NCBI GenBank assembly: GCA_933207985.1
Contig: OW240918.1
Span: 114,118,046 to 114,182,045 of the forward strand
Direction of reading: 5' to 3'
Origin: Pelobates cultripes
Lineage: Eukaryota; Chordata; Amphibia; Anura; Pelobatidae
DNA: 64,000 bases
The position numbers and the translations under genes were made by a program. Numbering within the stretch: the first letter of the stretch is position 1; each line of letters begins with the position of its first letter. The notes under the pieces were generated by a model that was not told the origin of the DNA, did no database searches, and saw only the letters and a program-made list of their open reading frames with translations. Below, in pieces: positions 1 through 11,163 of this stretch.

Positions 1-1486
1 TAAAGCCAATAAGAAGAGCATCAAGAGGGATAGAAAACGATTGTCAGGGCTTACCTGAGTTGGGAGTCCAGCAGGCAGAGATATATGCCCACCCTTGCAA
101 GTAAACACAGTCCGAGGTGTTCAGGTAAGAATTCACCTGGCCTGTGAGTCGGTGCATGGGGACCGTGCAGGGTAATTCTCCATGTCGCAGCACAGGGATG
201 GATAAAGCAGGAGAATCGTCATGGGAAGCCAAAGGTCAAAGGATGCCAGAAATCAGAATTAACGAAACAACAAGCCGGGGTCAAGAGATACACTGGATAA
301 CAGGAGGCAGCAAACCGATAACCAGAGTCAAGGAACTGACACTGCCTTCTGGGAGAGGCAGTGTTTTCTACCTGGCTAATGAGACTATCCACAACAGGTG
401 TACCAGGAGTAATTCCAATTAATGTCCAGCCCCCAGTGCAAGAAAGCAAGAACCGAATGTGGTTCAGAGGTTTGTGAGACCCTAAGTTTTTCTGAAGAGA
501 TGGGTTTTGAGGGACCTCTTAAAGGATTGAAGGCTAGGGGAGAGTCTGATTGGGGAAGGCAGGTTGTTCCAAAGAAAAGGAGCTGCCTGCGAGAAGTCCA
601 GCAATCACAAGTTATCAGTATGGGTGCGAGCAGCGGACAGGAGAAGGACACTGGCATATCTATGAATTAGTGAAGAAAGATAACAGGGGCCAGAACAGTA
701 CACAGATCATGATTTATAAATGTCCTTTGATTTCTACGTTTCTGATTTATATCATCATGCATTTCTAACCTAATCTGAGTGGACTATATCTCATGAAAAT
801 TGTATTATTATTGAAATATCTCTATCATCCTATCTGTACAAAATAATAGTGTTAATATATCAATCAATAAACAGAACTTGGTTAGCTGGATAATGCAAGA
901 GGGTAGCAGAAATGCTAGAAAACACTGTGTATCTGGGAGGCAAAGCATCTATCTCACTTTCTATGAGCTGGGTTGATCCCAGTTGACTGCTGACTCTGAA
1001 AAGTATAAATCTGTTTGCTGACTGAAATGAGACAACTCTTATCATATAAGCAATGCTTTACTTTGTTTTGCCAATATTAGTTTAATCTTCTAACATTTAT
1101 TTGACTTTGCAAAACAAATAAAATGTAGTCCATAAATATACTCAGTTTCCTTGACCTTTGCTCCAATGTTGGCCTTTGCTGGAGTCAAATTATGGTCAAA
1201 TTTATCTATTCAGATACTCTTCACAAATCTCTTCAGACAGATTGCAGATGATAGACCGCCTCTCTTCTCCTACACAGCTTATAAACATAAATATATCATG
1301 CTAAGGGAATGACTGACAAAGGGTGTGGAGGCTTTTGCTACAGCAATAGCGACAGGGCTTATAGGCAACAGTCTCACAGCACCATTCTTTTTCATATATG
1401 GTAACTGGAGGTGAATTGGAATTTATCTTGGCACAGTAATGGAATGTTAAGGCAGCAGGCCAAAACTGAGCAGGCCATAGGCTAGC
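1..1486. other. Non-genic DNA, unclassified
   Basis: No gene is supported. Short frames on both strands lack any recognisable domain. The first 700 bases are less AT-rich and contain phrases of the type 'GCCAAAGGTCAAAGGATGCC' that resemble LTR leaders of amphibian elements, but no TG..CA boundaries or target duplication could be found. From about 700 to 1480 the sequence is AT-rich and featureless. Confidence 0.5.
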
Positions 1487-1619
1487 CAGGGCCATCTTTG
1501 TAGCATTATATGCCCCTGGGCAAAGCAGTGCACTGGGTCCCTGCCTGCACAACCACTGTAATAAAAATGTAAATTATTGATAAAATTAAGCTTATATATA
1601 TTGAAATACAATACATACA

Positions 1620-1948
1620 ATACATACACAAAGACTGCTGAACACATTCACAGACTGCTGGAAACACACACAGACTGACTGCTCAGTAGACACATACATA
1701 CCGAATACATACAAATACATACACAGACTCCCAAACAAACACACACACAAACACACACACACACACACACACAGACTGCTAAGTACACATATACAGACTG
1801 CAGAGTACACATACACAGACTGCTGAATACACACACATACTGCTGAAAACACACACACAGACTGCTGAACACACACACACACACACACTCTGCTGAATAC
1901 ACACACAGATACTGCTAACTACCCATAGACTGCTGAATACACACAGAT
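1620..1948. repeat. CA-rich minisatellite (ACACAGACTGCTGAATAC units)
   Basis: Tandem, imperfect units of about 18-24 bp built on ACACAGACTGCTGAATACAC alternate with (CA)n runs. The same unit recurs at 21270-21420, where it is again preceded by an AAGCTTATAT phrase, so the two loci are copies of one repeat-bearing element. The long Cys/Val-rich frames that cross it are simple products of the (TGTG) antisense strand. Confidence 0.9.
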
Positions 1949-1956
1949 AGACTACA

Positions 1957-2160
1957 GTAAGGGGTGCAGTGTGTAGGGGTACAGTGCGTGTGGGAAAGGG
2001 TGAAGGATCTGTGTGTGTGTGTGAGGGGTGCTGTTTGTGTGTGAGGCGTGCAGTTTGTGTGTGAGGGGTGCAGAGTCTGAGAAGTACTGTGTGTCAGGAG
2101 TGTGTAAGATTGCACAGTGTGTGTGTGTGGGGTGCAGTAGGTGAAGGGTACTGTGTAAGT
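1957..2160. repeat. GT-rich minisatellite (GGGGTGCAGT units)
   Basis: Imperfect units of the type GTGTGTGTGAGGGGTGCAGTTT are tandemly arranged. The block follows directly on the CA-rich block, giving an abrupt strand switch in purine/pyrimidine repeat sense, which could fold as an imperfect hairpin. A similar G-rich unit, AGGGTGCTGTTAGTGTGTG, is repeated at 24040-24350. Confidence 0.85.
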
Positions 2161-2380
2161 AAGCAGTGATTTTAGCCTGCAGCTCCTCCGGCTGCTGGCT
2201 GTCTTTACTTTTCTTGCGAGGTGAGCACTGGGTCAGAACATTGCCATGGTAACGTGGGGCAACACTTCGACCTGCCTGCTCATGGGAGGAATGATCTACT
2301 GACTGCCTCCCTGGTACTCCCTCCTTCTCAACTAGCAAAGTGCCTTTTGGCCCGAGAAGGCAGCTAGCAAGGCTGGTACT

Positions 2381-2951
2381 GCATGGGCTGGCATGGAAGA
2401 TGAATGGACCCTCTCCTGGTCATAGGCTGACTTCTAGCATGCTTAGCTTTCAAAGTACTAATAGTGCCCAACCACATACAACTTATAGTATACAGGTTTA
2501 GTCCCCTGACATTTATTATTCTACTAGTACCTCAAAAGTATAGTACCAGGGGTATCCCAAGTTAAAAGTAAATATGTACCACTTTCTAATATTTGCAAGC
2601 ACGAAGGAGTATCTTCTCTAATACTTTCTTTTAAAACAAATTACTTATAACATAAAATGATTAATCTTCACCAAATTTCATTAAATATCCATACATCTAA
2701 TAATAACAAAAATAATACTCACCCTAAACTTAAAATCCATTGCGATAAAAAATAAAAATAAAATATGGTTGGCCTGAAATGAACTGTCCAGCTTTAACGC
2801 TGAGGGGGATTGAATTTTGTGTTTTTTTCTCAGCAATCAAATTGCTCTATTCATTTCCCCTACAGTCAACGGTGCCATTCCCTGCCCATTTTTAAAATTA
2901 ATTTATTTTTCTTTTCCTGCTGCACCTTAATTACTTTTCTGCCAACAGAAT
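2381..2951. other. AT-rich non-genic DNA
   Basis: No gene, terminal inverted repeat or recognisable repeat was seen. Reading frames are short and low in complexity. Confidence 0.5.
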
Positions 2952-3190
2952 GCTTGATGGTAATTGGCTGATACTTGACATGAAACTGTTTTGAGCCAAC
3001 CATCAAGGAGCATCACTTAACACCCAATCAGCCTCAAGAGGGATATTAAGATCATTTTAGGAGTGTTTTAAAAAAATGTTTTTCAAGACCGTATTTTTCT
3101 TTGATGGTGATTGGCTGGTACTTTAACATTATTTAACACCCAATTAACCTGAAGAGGGATATCAGGGTCATTTTAAGAGCGTACAAGAGC
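2952..3190. repeat. Two-copy direct repeat, spacing about 150 bp
   Basis: A block starting TGATGGTAATTGGCTG, passing through AACACCCAATCAGCCT and AGAGGGATATTAAG, is repeated with divergence from about 3103 (TGATGGTGATTGGCTGG, AACACCCAATTAACCT, AGAGGGATATCAGG). It is either a local tandem duplication or part of an unclassified repeat family. Confidence 0.75.
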
Positions 3191-3950
3191 ATTTTCCAAG
3201 TCAGTTCATTAATGAGTGAGAGTGAACATGAAATTCTATGTTAAAGTGAAACTACAGGGGCAAAATACCCCCGTATTTGTAAAAAATTAAATAATAATAT
3301 TAATTTTATGAAAAAAATAAAATAAAATAAAAAGTTATTGACCATTACAGATCTTTGCAAATTAATGGTTTATTGGATTTGCTTGAAACTTCAAGTCATA
3401 AGTGAGGAAAATAAAAATATGTCGCTGGAGACAACAAAATACCCTGTGAAGTATATTGCACAGCAAAGTGTACCTGATTACTAGACAAGGCATGCAGGTT
3501 CAGCAACTAAAAATATACTGGACATAAGTGAATTGGTGGATCTACATCATCATGCCTCGATCCATAGGTAAGGATAAATAACCATTATTCCAAAGTAAAC
3601 ATACGGTTGGGACACAAAGTGGGGAGAGGGAAAGTGACCACTGATGCATTTTGTACCACACAGGATTGAGGAGGTCTGGCAATCCATTTAAGGTGGCACT
3701 GATACCCCCCTCCTGAAAAATTAGTATTTTGTTAAGATAGAATCGTGATAAAATGCTCATACTGACTGTGTTGGAATTTCACTGAAATTCTGACTTAGTC
3801 AAGAGATATACTGAGACAAAGTTGGGACTACTTTTTCTCTGTATATTAACTACACAAGACATATATAGACACTGGGTGAAGCTACCACTGTCTAAAAGTG
3901 TCAATTCCCCCAGTGAATTGGCTTGCCCTATGGAGGATCCTCCATAGACC
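3191..3950. other. AT-rich non-genic DNA
   Basis: I see no gene, no clear repeat boundary and no structured element here. An A/T-only stretch lies around 3280-3335. Confidence 0.5.
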
Positions 3951-5530
3951 TCAGTGCTGTACTCTCATGCATGAACGAGTGTTCAGTAGTGATGTCGGCT
4001 TCTGGTGTTGATGTGCCAGAAGCCGAAGTGGACCTGCGAGGAGATAATGGTGACACAGATAAAGGCTCAGGTAAGAAGAAAGGGCGTCGCTAGGGGGGCC
4101 GGAGGAGGCCATGTCCCTCCCCCCCAGATCAGACTGTGCTCCGCCTTGTGCCCTCCCAATTTAAACTCACGCCATGACTTGCTGGGCTCCCTCAATGTTA
4201 GTGAGAGCCCAGCCCCCGAGCAGGTAGATCCTGCAGGCAGGGGAAGCCAGGACATGACTTCGTATGACAATGTGTGTATCCTTAAGTAAGACTGTGTGAG
4301 TGACCATGTGACCAATTATATCCATAATACATGTTATAGATTATATTGAAAAACAAATGTTTTACTTACAGTGAACCTGCCAGACCATTAATTGAATTAA
4401 ACCCATTTAATTTAAATTAAATGCCAAAATATTATAAATAAAATCCCACCAAATGAATTAAAACATCATTTATCACAGCTATAAATTAAAGTGGCATGTC
4501 GAACTTACTTTTCTTTAATCGATTCCTCTTCTCTCCCTCTGTCAGGATCTGTTCTTCATTTCTTCCTGTCTGCTCTAGTTTTCGACAGGTATTATGATTT
4601 TTTTTGGCCTTTTGTGGAGCTGAATAATGAAGATTTTAGAAAAAAGAAGACATCAAATGGTAAGTTTTTTTTATTTATTTTTTTACCGGTACTTAGTTCT
4701 TTTATTCCCCCCCCCACTATTTTTAGGGTGAGGGGGGTAGGTAGGGGATTATTAATTTTTATTTTAGGTGGGGGGGGGTGATTAGGGGCTTGGGGACCCC
4801 TAGTCACCTTGGGGGGGCGGTACATTTTAATTTAGGGCCCCCACCCGCCACTCAGAAGTGGGGGCCGGGGGGAGGCAATAGGTCCCCCCCCTCATTGTTT
4901 TATGGCACCAACCCACCGGTCATGGGTGGGGGCTGGGGGGAGGACAACAGGTCCCTCCCCCACATTCTCATTTAGGGCCCCCATCTGCCGTTCAGGGGTG
5001 GGGGCTCTAGGTCCCTCCTTCAGATTAATAGCCCCCACTCACGCGGCATGGGTGGGGGCTTGAGAGGGGGGTACTAGGGTTTTTTGTTTTTTTTTTAACA
5101 GTGAGCATCCTTATGCTATTATGGGCATCATATTGACCCCCACAGAGTGAGGGAGGACATGGGGGGCTTAGAAAGTGGCAGGGAGCACTGCTCTCTGCCG
5201 CTTTTATTTTTACATTTTACAATGAGGGAGCTGCGCGCCGGTAACTCCATCCTTATAATAAACTGAACGAACAAACGAACACTAATATTCAGTGTTTTTT
5301 TGTTCGTGTGATATTTCTATTCATTCATTCGATTTTCTGACGAATTAATGGATGAAATTCCCGTTCGCATGCCGAAATGTTTAACTGGGTATGTGCGGGA
5401 ATTTCATAGCTCTATCTAATGTGGGCAGATGATGTTTCCCACAGGGACTTCATCTACCCACACAAAGATGGTGGCGCCCAGAACCTAGATCCGGGTACAA
5501 AATAAAGTTTAAAAACTAGGTAATATGGGG
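3951..5530. other. Composite of unclassified interspersed repeats
   Basis: The composition alternates sharply between GC-rich and T-rich blocks. A phrase GGGCGTCGCTAGGGGGGCCGG near 4082 resembles a hAT/MITE terminus. The T-rich part (4560-4740), the CCCCC/GGGGG minisatellite and the following 5100-5500 segment probably form one repeat family, because the composition changes are shared and no gene structure is present. No boundaries or target duplications were resolved. Confidence 0.4.
4832..5075. repeat. GC-rich hairpin minisatellite
   Basis: About four diverged units of 55-75 bp, each containing GGGCCCCCAC, a short loop, then GTGGGGGC, followed by a GGTCCCTCC-type spacer. Each unit can fold on itself because CCCCCAC pairs with GTGGGGG. 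The runs of C and G explain the proline/glycine-rich frames seen across it. Confidence 0.8.
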
Positions 5531-5626
5531 TGCTTAGGGGCATTTGGAGGTGACTAGGGGGTCAATTAGAAAACAAAACGGGATTCGTCCATGACCGTGC
5601 CACTTTAAAAATGCCAAAAATGTATG

Positions 5627-5780
5627 TATTAGGCAGTGTGTGAGTGTGCATGTACAGATGTATATATTAGGCAGTATGTGTGTATGGGTGTGTGTATGAG
5701 GCAGTATGTGTGTATAGATGTATGTATTAGGTAGAATGTGTGTATTGATGTTTGTATTAGGCAGTATGTGTGTATGGGTA
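5627..5780. repeat. GTAT-rich minisatellite
   Basis: Five imperfect units of about 30-40 bp based on TTAGGCAGTATGTGTGTATG are in tandem. The antisense frames rich in His/Thr/Leu across it are repeat artefacts. Confidence 0.85.
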
Positions 5781-6162
5781 AAGTCCCTTCTAGGAAATTG
5801 CAAATCACTGCATTCCTAAATTCATCATGGTTTTGAATATTCAAAAGTATGTTAGCTATACAGCTTACAGTTTGCTCTATATTTGCACATTACTATAAAT
5901 TATATTAAATGGTGCAGAGCTCTTATAAATGCAGTATCATTAAAGCATGAATGACCAAAGAATTTGTTAAGGAAACTATTACATTGAGTTATTTTTTGAG
6001 AGAGCAGGTAGTTAAAAAGTTTACATAAGTAATTAACTACTTAATTGGTTAACCTGGGATGTTTGAGAAGTTTATCTGGTAATAAAATGTGGATGGGCAG
6101 AATGTGTTGAAAATTTAATGTTATTCTTAATATATTAGTCTTGACGTATCCTTTTTACCAAA
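5781..6162. other. AT-rich non-genic DNA
   Basis: No gene or repeat structure is visible between the minisatellite and the solo LTR. Confidence 0.5.
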
Positions 6163-6166
6163 GGCC

Positions 6167-6906
6167 TGTAAGAAATTGATATGCCAAACTGCAATATTGT
6201 ATATAACTTTCTGTGTATGTGACTGGTTTCACAAGTTGGGGTCATTTACTTGATAACAGTGTGTTAAGGATCAAAGCGTTCAGTTGCATTTTACACCACT
6301 CAGCTAAGACAAAAGCTTACATCCCTCCAGCAGTTCTCCTGCCAACCAGTTTTAACATCTAGGTGTAACCATGGAAGTGTGTGTTTTCCAAAGCAATCCT
6401 GTCCAATCTACCAAGAAAACTAACCAACTGGTCACTTCTTTCACAATGTTACAGTATGGTTGGAGGGAAGAGATCAAAGGGAAAGACTTGTGTAAAGACA
6501 GAACTCTCGGGATAAACCACTTTTGGGAGGGAAAGGGGATTCAAGGGACTTGTAGTTTATTACAAGAATCAGTCTTTAAAAGGACAACATCCAAGGAAGG
6601 CGCTCTCTTTGTCTCTTTTGGAGAGGACAGCGCAGCAAGCACAGGTGTCTGTCCCCAATTACTACCAAGATGAAGGCACAAGGGGAAGACCTCAATTGAA
6701 ATGTTCAAGTATTGCCCTTTTATTATGTATCTTTTGATTATGTACTGGATTTAATGTATAATGTGTAATGTGTATATCCTTTTAAAATCTAACAGTATCC
6801 TTAAATTAATATTGACAATACATTTTATTATACACTTGTGTTTGTGTCTTATTTGTCACACATTCCCTAAAAGAATATCCTTGTAAGAGGGTCATAATTT
6901 CTTACA
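6167..6906. mobile_element. Putative solo LTR, 740 bp
   Basis: The segment starts TGTAAGAAATT and ends AATTTCTTACA: an 11-bp perfect inverted repeat with canonical TG..CA ends. It is flanked by GGCC at 6163-6166 and GGCC at 6907-6910, a 4-bp target duplication. Because GGCC is itself palindromic, the visible inverted repeat extends outward. No second copy or internal region is near, so this is a solo LTR. A frame of 100 codons at 6371-6673 shows no known domain. Orientation is not settled. A Harbinger-like DNA element is the main alternative. Confidence 0.6.
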
Positions 6907-7394
6907 GGCCTAAGAAAGTACAATACTTAGAATTCTAAAGCTCGCTAGAGGGAGAGTACAGTCAACAGCCTGAGCTTTGATCTTCTGTAAATCCTACAGC
7001 TAGCTGCAATCAATCACCCTGCCAAGAAAGAATCAATGATATTTTACGTCTCTGCAGGGAAGTTATTAAATATAAATGCAAAAAAAATGTACTTACACCA
7101 TAAATAAATAAAGCACTACGGGGACCCCATTTTCATGCTAGACATGTGAACAGGGATGAAACTAGTGTTTCACACATGTAAATAAAAAAGATGCATTGCA
7201 TCTGAAAGTATAATGAAAAAAAATATATAAAAAGACTGAGCAAACTCCCTAAATTTGGGAAAGATTTAATTCGATGTGGGCACTCATTCAACATGCATAA
7301 TGATATACTTTCAATTTTGTAATTTGACTGAACCAGTAAATAATGGTTTATGGACTTAAAGATTCGTTTTGATCTTAACTGCTGTTTGTCTAAA

Positions 7395-7610
7395 TTTGGG
7401 CTGATTAGGTGATTGGTTGAATTTCCGATTTTAGAACTGAAATGTTTACGCATACAAACAAACTGAATTGAGCAATGGCTCAGCACGTTCGTTTTGGTTT
7501 TGGATTCTGAAGTTTGCCTCTGGCGCCCAAAAAAAAAAAAAAAAAATTATTCATGGAAAAAAATATATAACTGATGGCTAGGGGTCAGTCACTAAATTAT
7601 ATTAATCAGA
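7395..7610. repeat. Interspersed repeat family, copy 1 of 3
   Basis: Contains GTGATTGGTTGAATT, TTCTGAAGTTTGCC, an A-rich run and then GATGGCTAGGGGTCAGTCACTAA. The same order of phrases appears at 16255-16480 and, in part, at 63440-63660. The family is not identified; the A-rich run could be a decayed retroposon tail. Confidence 0.5.
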
Positions 7611-8036
7611 GATCCACTGATCTATTTATAAATATATATATTTTTTTCACCTGAAAGTAATATTGTGTGGTCTCATTTTGATAAAACAGACAAGTTAAAA
7701 AGACCATAAAATAATTTCAGCTGTTTTTTTATTCACAGTGGTGCAAGATGTTCTCTGAAATGTCTGAGTGGTCCATTCCAAAAAATGTTTTTGTCTTTTA
7801 AATTTGTAATAATTCTGAGGATATTTTTTTAAGCAAATCAAGTTGTTCATAATTATTATAAGTTTTGGTAGCAGGTGATCAATTCTTCCTACTCTTCTAC
7901 ATCCTCTCTTCCTTTGTGATGAGGGTCATTAAATAGTATATATATCCCCCAAATCCTCTATCAGTAAGAGGGTCATGTGTTGGGGTTCTTCCAATTTCCT
8001 TATCAGACATTCAGTTGGGTGTGGGTTAACTTATGA

Positions 8037-8130
8037 AGGTTTATTTATTAGGGTGAGAATTGCCAGGGACTCAGCGTGAATTAAAAGTGAAATTCAAAAT
8101 TTAGATCAAAATAGCTGGAAAAATTCAGTA
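8037..8130. repeat. Partial palindromic MITE (one arm)
   Basis: The phrases GGTGAGAATTGCCAGG, GAAATTCAAAATTTAG and TCAAAATAGCTGG match one arm of the 55061-55212 MITE. The second arm is missing. Confidence 0.45.
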
Positions 8131-8433
8131 AATAAAGTCATGGTTGTGGAAAGTGTTCCATAAACTTGCACTTAAACATTTCTTTTACAAATTAGAATAG
8201 ACATTTAAAACAGGTGCACCGTAAACTAGTTGCCTTCACTGCACACTTAAAAAGGTACTCTTTGACTAAATTATATTAGAATTATCTTTTTAAAGGTTGA
8301 TCAAATAGGAAGTATAGCATTGGTGACTGGAAATATAGTATGTATGATGTGGCTGACCTGGTCAAGTGGTCTGAATGTACAAAGTGCCTTCTTTGAATGT
8401 TTTAAGCCCATTTTCCTCAAATGTGTGTTTTAA

Positions 8434-10305
8434 ATGTTTTAAAATTATTTTTGGTGCATTTTCAACAATACAGACATAGGTAAGGATGCCACAACAGCAT
8501 ATGCATGAGGTACATTCACATTTCGGTTGTCCCATAGGTTGGACCGAGTTAAGCTGTGCACTTTTTATATTAACATGGGCTATGTAGTTCTATCGGGGAG
8601 TCTGGGAGTGGAATGTGTTGGGTATGGCTAGTGTCGTCCCAGTGGGACTCTTAGACTGTGTTGAGACACTGGTACAGGGTATGGGCTTAGTAGCTGCCTA
8701 GCCTCCTGCGTGGCGTAAGGTGTGTTAGGTTAGGTAGCGGAGTGAGGGCTAAGCGTTTACTTTTCGTCTATGTGAGAATGCAGTGTGGTTCGGAGCTCAG
8801 GTGTTTGTGCCTTCGCTGGGCTTGGCCTGACGTGGCTGCATATAGGGGTCGTGTGACTCTTTTAAGCTAGGCCAGCAGTTCTGTGTGGAGGCTCCAATGT
8901 TTACCATTCCCTTTAACCCGGGGCATTTAGGAGGGGAGGACCCCTGGTCTGGGCGCTAGGCAACCGCCTTGCCGCTGTGGGACCAATGAGTCAATGAGAG
9001 CAGATTGTGAGTAACTTAGCTTGTCAGTGAAAAGGCAACACAAACAGCAAATAAAATAACATTAGGCTGGCTTTGTGGCCAATGCAGACTTCAGGATGTG
9101 GGTCTCGGGAGCGTGGTGGCTGGTGCCGTGGCATCGTTGGACAATCCCAAGGTGGTCTCTCCCAGGTTAGCGATCTTGTAGTATTGGTCGCCTTTGGTCA
9201 CTCATAATGTCCTGGGGGTTGCCCATTTGTATGTGAGGCCTGCTGTTTGAAGGGTGCTCTTGCGCCATAAAAGAGTGTTTTTGCTCAGGTCCTGGAAGAA
9301 GGTGAGTCGGTGCGTTTCAAAGTTGTGTGGTGTTTTCCCTTTAATGGCCGTCATCAGGGCTATCTTATCCGTTAGGGATTGGCATCTTAAGATGATGTTG
9401 CGTGGGGCTGTCTTTGGTGCCTGCTGGGGTTTGGCGATGCGGTATACGCCGTCAAACATGAAGTGTTTCGACTGTCTGTTGGGAAGGAGTGCGGCCACTA
9501 AGCGTCTTATAAAGTGGGGCAATTCATCCGGTGGTACCGCTTCTGATACCCCCTGATTTTGATATTTTTTCTCCTGCCCCTGTCATCTAGTATGGTGACT
9601 TGTCTGATGGTGTTGGCTTGTGCAGTTTGCATCTGGTTGACCGTGTCTTTAATGAGTTGAGGTCTTGGCGTAAGTCTCTCACCTCTTGTTCCACGGCTTG
9701 GGTGCGGGCCGACACCGCTTGTACCTCCGCCACCAGCCCTTTCAGGTCAGCTTGCCACATTTGCTGTAGGTTCCGTTGGAGTCCTGCCAGCATGTTCTGA
9801 ATGTCCTGCTTTGTTGCCAGTGTTTAGTCATCAGCGGTTTGTATGTGTGCGCTGTCTTCTGCCATGCTGTGTGTGGACCTCTCGGGTGAGACCGCTTTGG
9901 CGGCTTGGGTCCGTGCAGGCTGGGGGGATTGCAGCATGCTGCCTATGTCCCGGTGTGGTTTGGGAGCACTCAGGGTTAGTTTGTGGGATCTCCGTCCCAT
10001 TTCTTCCGGGGTGTAGAAGTCTGTCTCAGCGTATTGAGAACTCACCCCGAGCCACGATGTCGGTTCCCTGGTCAGGTATTGTTCGCATGTGCGGTAGGCC
10101 CCAGGTCCCTTGGTTCAGCATTTTGTGCCCGGTGTTTAAAAAAAAAAAAAAGGCATCTGCGGGATCCGCCGGGTGTCGGGAATGTACACATGCAGTTCGT
10201 TTCAGCCGATGGACTTTAGGTTCTGATTTATTGCTAGTTTTTTTGTTCTGGTCTATCGGAGCTGCTGTAAATGACGCCCTCCGTGTTGCGCCGCTAGCTG
10301 CGCCC
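8434..10305 (-). mobile_element. Internally deleted L1-type LINE
   Basis: The insertion is bounded by a 19-bp near-perfect direct repeat: CCTCAAATGTGTGTTTTAA at 8415-8433 and CCTCAAATGTGTTTTTTAA at 10306-10324 (one mismatch), the target duplication of a non-LTR retrotransposon. Read on the minus strand it begins GGGGGCGCAGC, carries a decayed ORF1 and then passes directly into a 3'-UTR-like segment with the phrase GCTGTTGTGGCATC. That phrase also occurs in the 3' part of the 13368-15072 insertion. ORF2 is completely absent, so the copy was internally deleted before or during insertion and could only have moved in trans. Confidence 0.8.
9199..10045 (-). pseudogene. L1 ORF1 RNA-binding protein remnant
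   Basis: This is a decayed L1 ORF1 (the nucleic-acid chaperone that coats LINE RNA), in three shifted frames on the minus strand. The N-terminal part (10045-9824) is a polar, disordered segment. The middle (9793-9587) has heptad-like leucines and glutamines, for example VEQEVRDLRQDLNSL, as in the ORF1 coiled coil. The C-terminal part (9560-9202) keeps the RRM/C-terminal-domain signature: NIKIRGVSE-type entry, LLPN, FDGVYRIAKP, APRNIILR, LTFFQDLS and YKWATP. Single-base frameshifts separate the blocks, one near a G run at about 9553. It is non-functional as it stands. The family assignment rests on these motifs in the correct order. Confidence 0.8.
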
Positions 10306-10324
10306 CCTCAAATGTGTTTTTTAA

Positions 10325-11128
10325 CCAAGAATTCTGAATCATAAATTATCAACGTGGGAAGTGTGCCTTTCATGAATTAACCAATAATATTCTACATATG
10401 TACCAAGAAAGTACTAAACATACATGGAAAAGTATCTGCAACAAAATATTTGACCTTACTAAAAAAGTTAAAATTTACTGCCCTGTTTCATAATAAATAT
10501 ACAGCATATTCCAAGATGTGATTTGTAATAGAATTTTGTAACATGACATTTATTACATATTGTTAAGGACCAAAAGGTCAAATCTTAGTACAACCTGAAG
10601 AAATGAGCAAAATATTCATGAGCGACTATTGACTTGTGTACATTTTATGTGTTGTGTCCTAAAGTTTGAAAGCTATCATTTATCTTCTTTCTACTCTGAC
10701 ATTTTTGTATATCTTGCTGAGCATCATAGCTCGCAAACTCTCATCTGAGACGTTGCAGCATTCCAGCTTGCCAAAAACCTTTTTCGTTTTTTTTTCTTTT
10801 GCACTTTACCAGAGTTGACTCTGTAATGTAATAAAAGAGGGGAATAACAAAGAAAAGTCTGGGGATTACAACATGCAGGTTTTCAATTAGAGCACCTATT
10901 CCCATTTTAATTAGCTGTCAGACATGTGGCTGAAATAATAAGATAAATACATAGGTGTTCAAATTTATGTTCTAGGAAATCTTATGAAAAATAATATTGA
11001 CCTCATTACCTTGTATTGGAAAAAAACAACATATTTGTCATTTAAATAAATGGGATACATTTTTTCTTTATATAATAATAATGATAAAAAAATATGTATT
11101 AAAAATAAATAAAAATAAATAAATAAAA

Positions 11129-11163
<35 letters not shown>

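Larger units (their letters stand above)
1487..2380. mobile_element. hAT-like non-autonomous element (one end seen)
   Basis: The left end reads CAGGGCCATCTTTG, almost the same terminus as the well-delimited hAT element ending at 22225 (its reverse complement starts CAGGGCCATCTTTAG). Behind it comes a phrase in CCCCTGGGCAAAGC and then a long CA-rich followed by GT-rich block, as in other hAT copies in this window. A matching right terminus and 8-bp target duplication were not found, so the right boundary is a guess. No transposase coding sequence is present. Confidence 0.45.
6911..8414. other. AT-rich DNA with two diverged repeat copies
   Basis: No gene was recognised. Two repeat fragments inside are listed separately (7395-7610 and 8037-8130). 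The rest is AT-rich with short frames only. Confidence 0.5.

Noticed and set aside
144..768. Three overlapping plus-strand frames of 72-92 codons
   Set aside because: No domain and no splice or promoter context. Overlap in several frames suggests chance.
1592..2338. Cys/Val-rich and His/Thr/Leu-rich minus-strand frames
   Set aside because: Minisatellite translation artefacts.
7133..7486. A 117-codon minus-strand frame
   Set aside because: No known motif, lies in dispersed repeat DNA, and codon use follows AT-rich composition.
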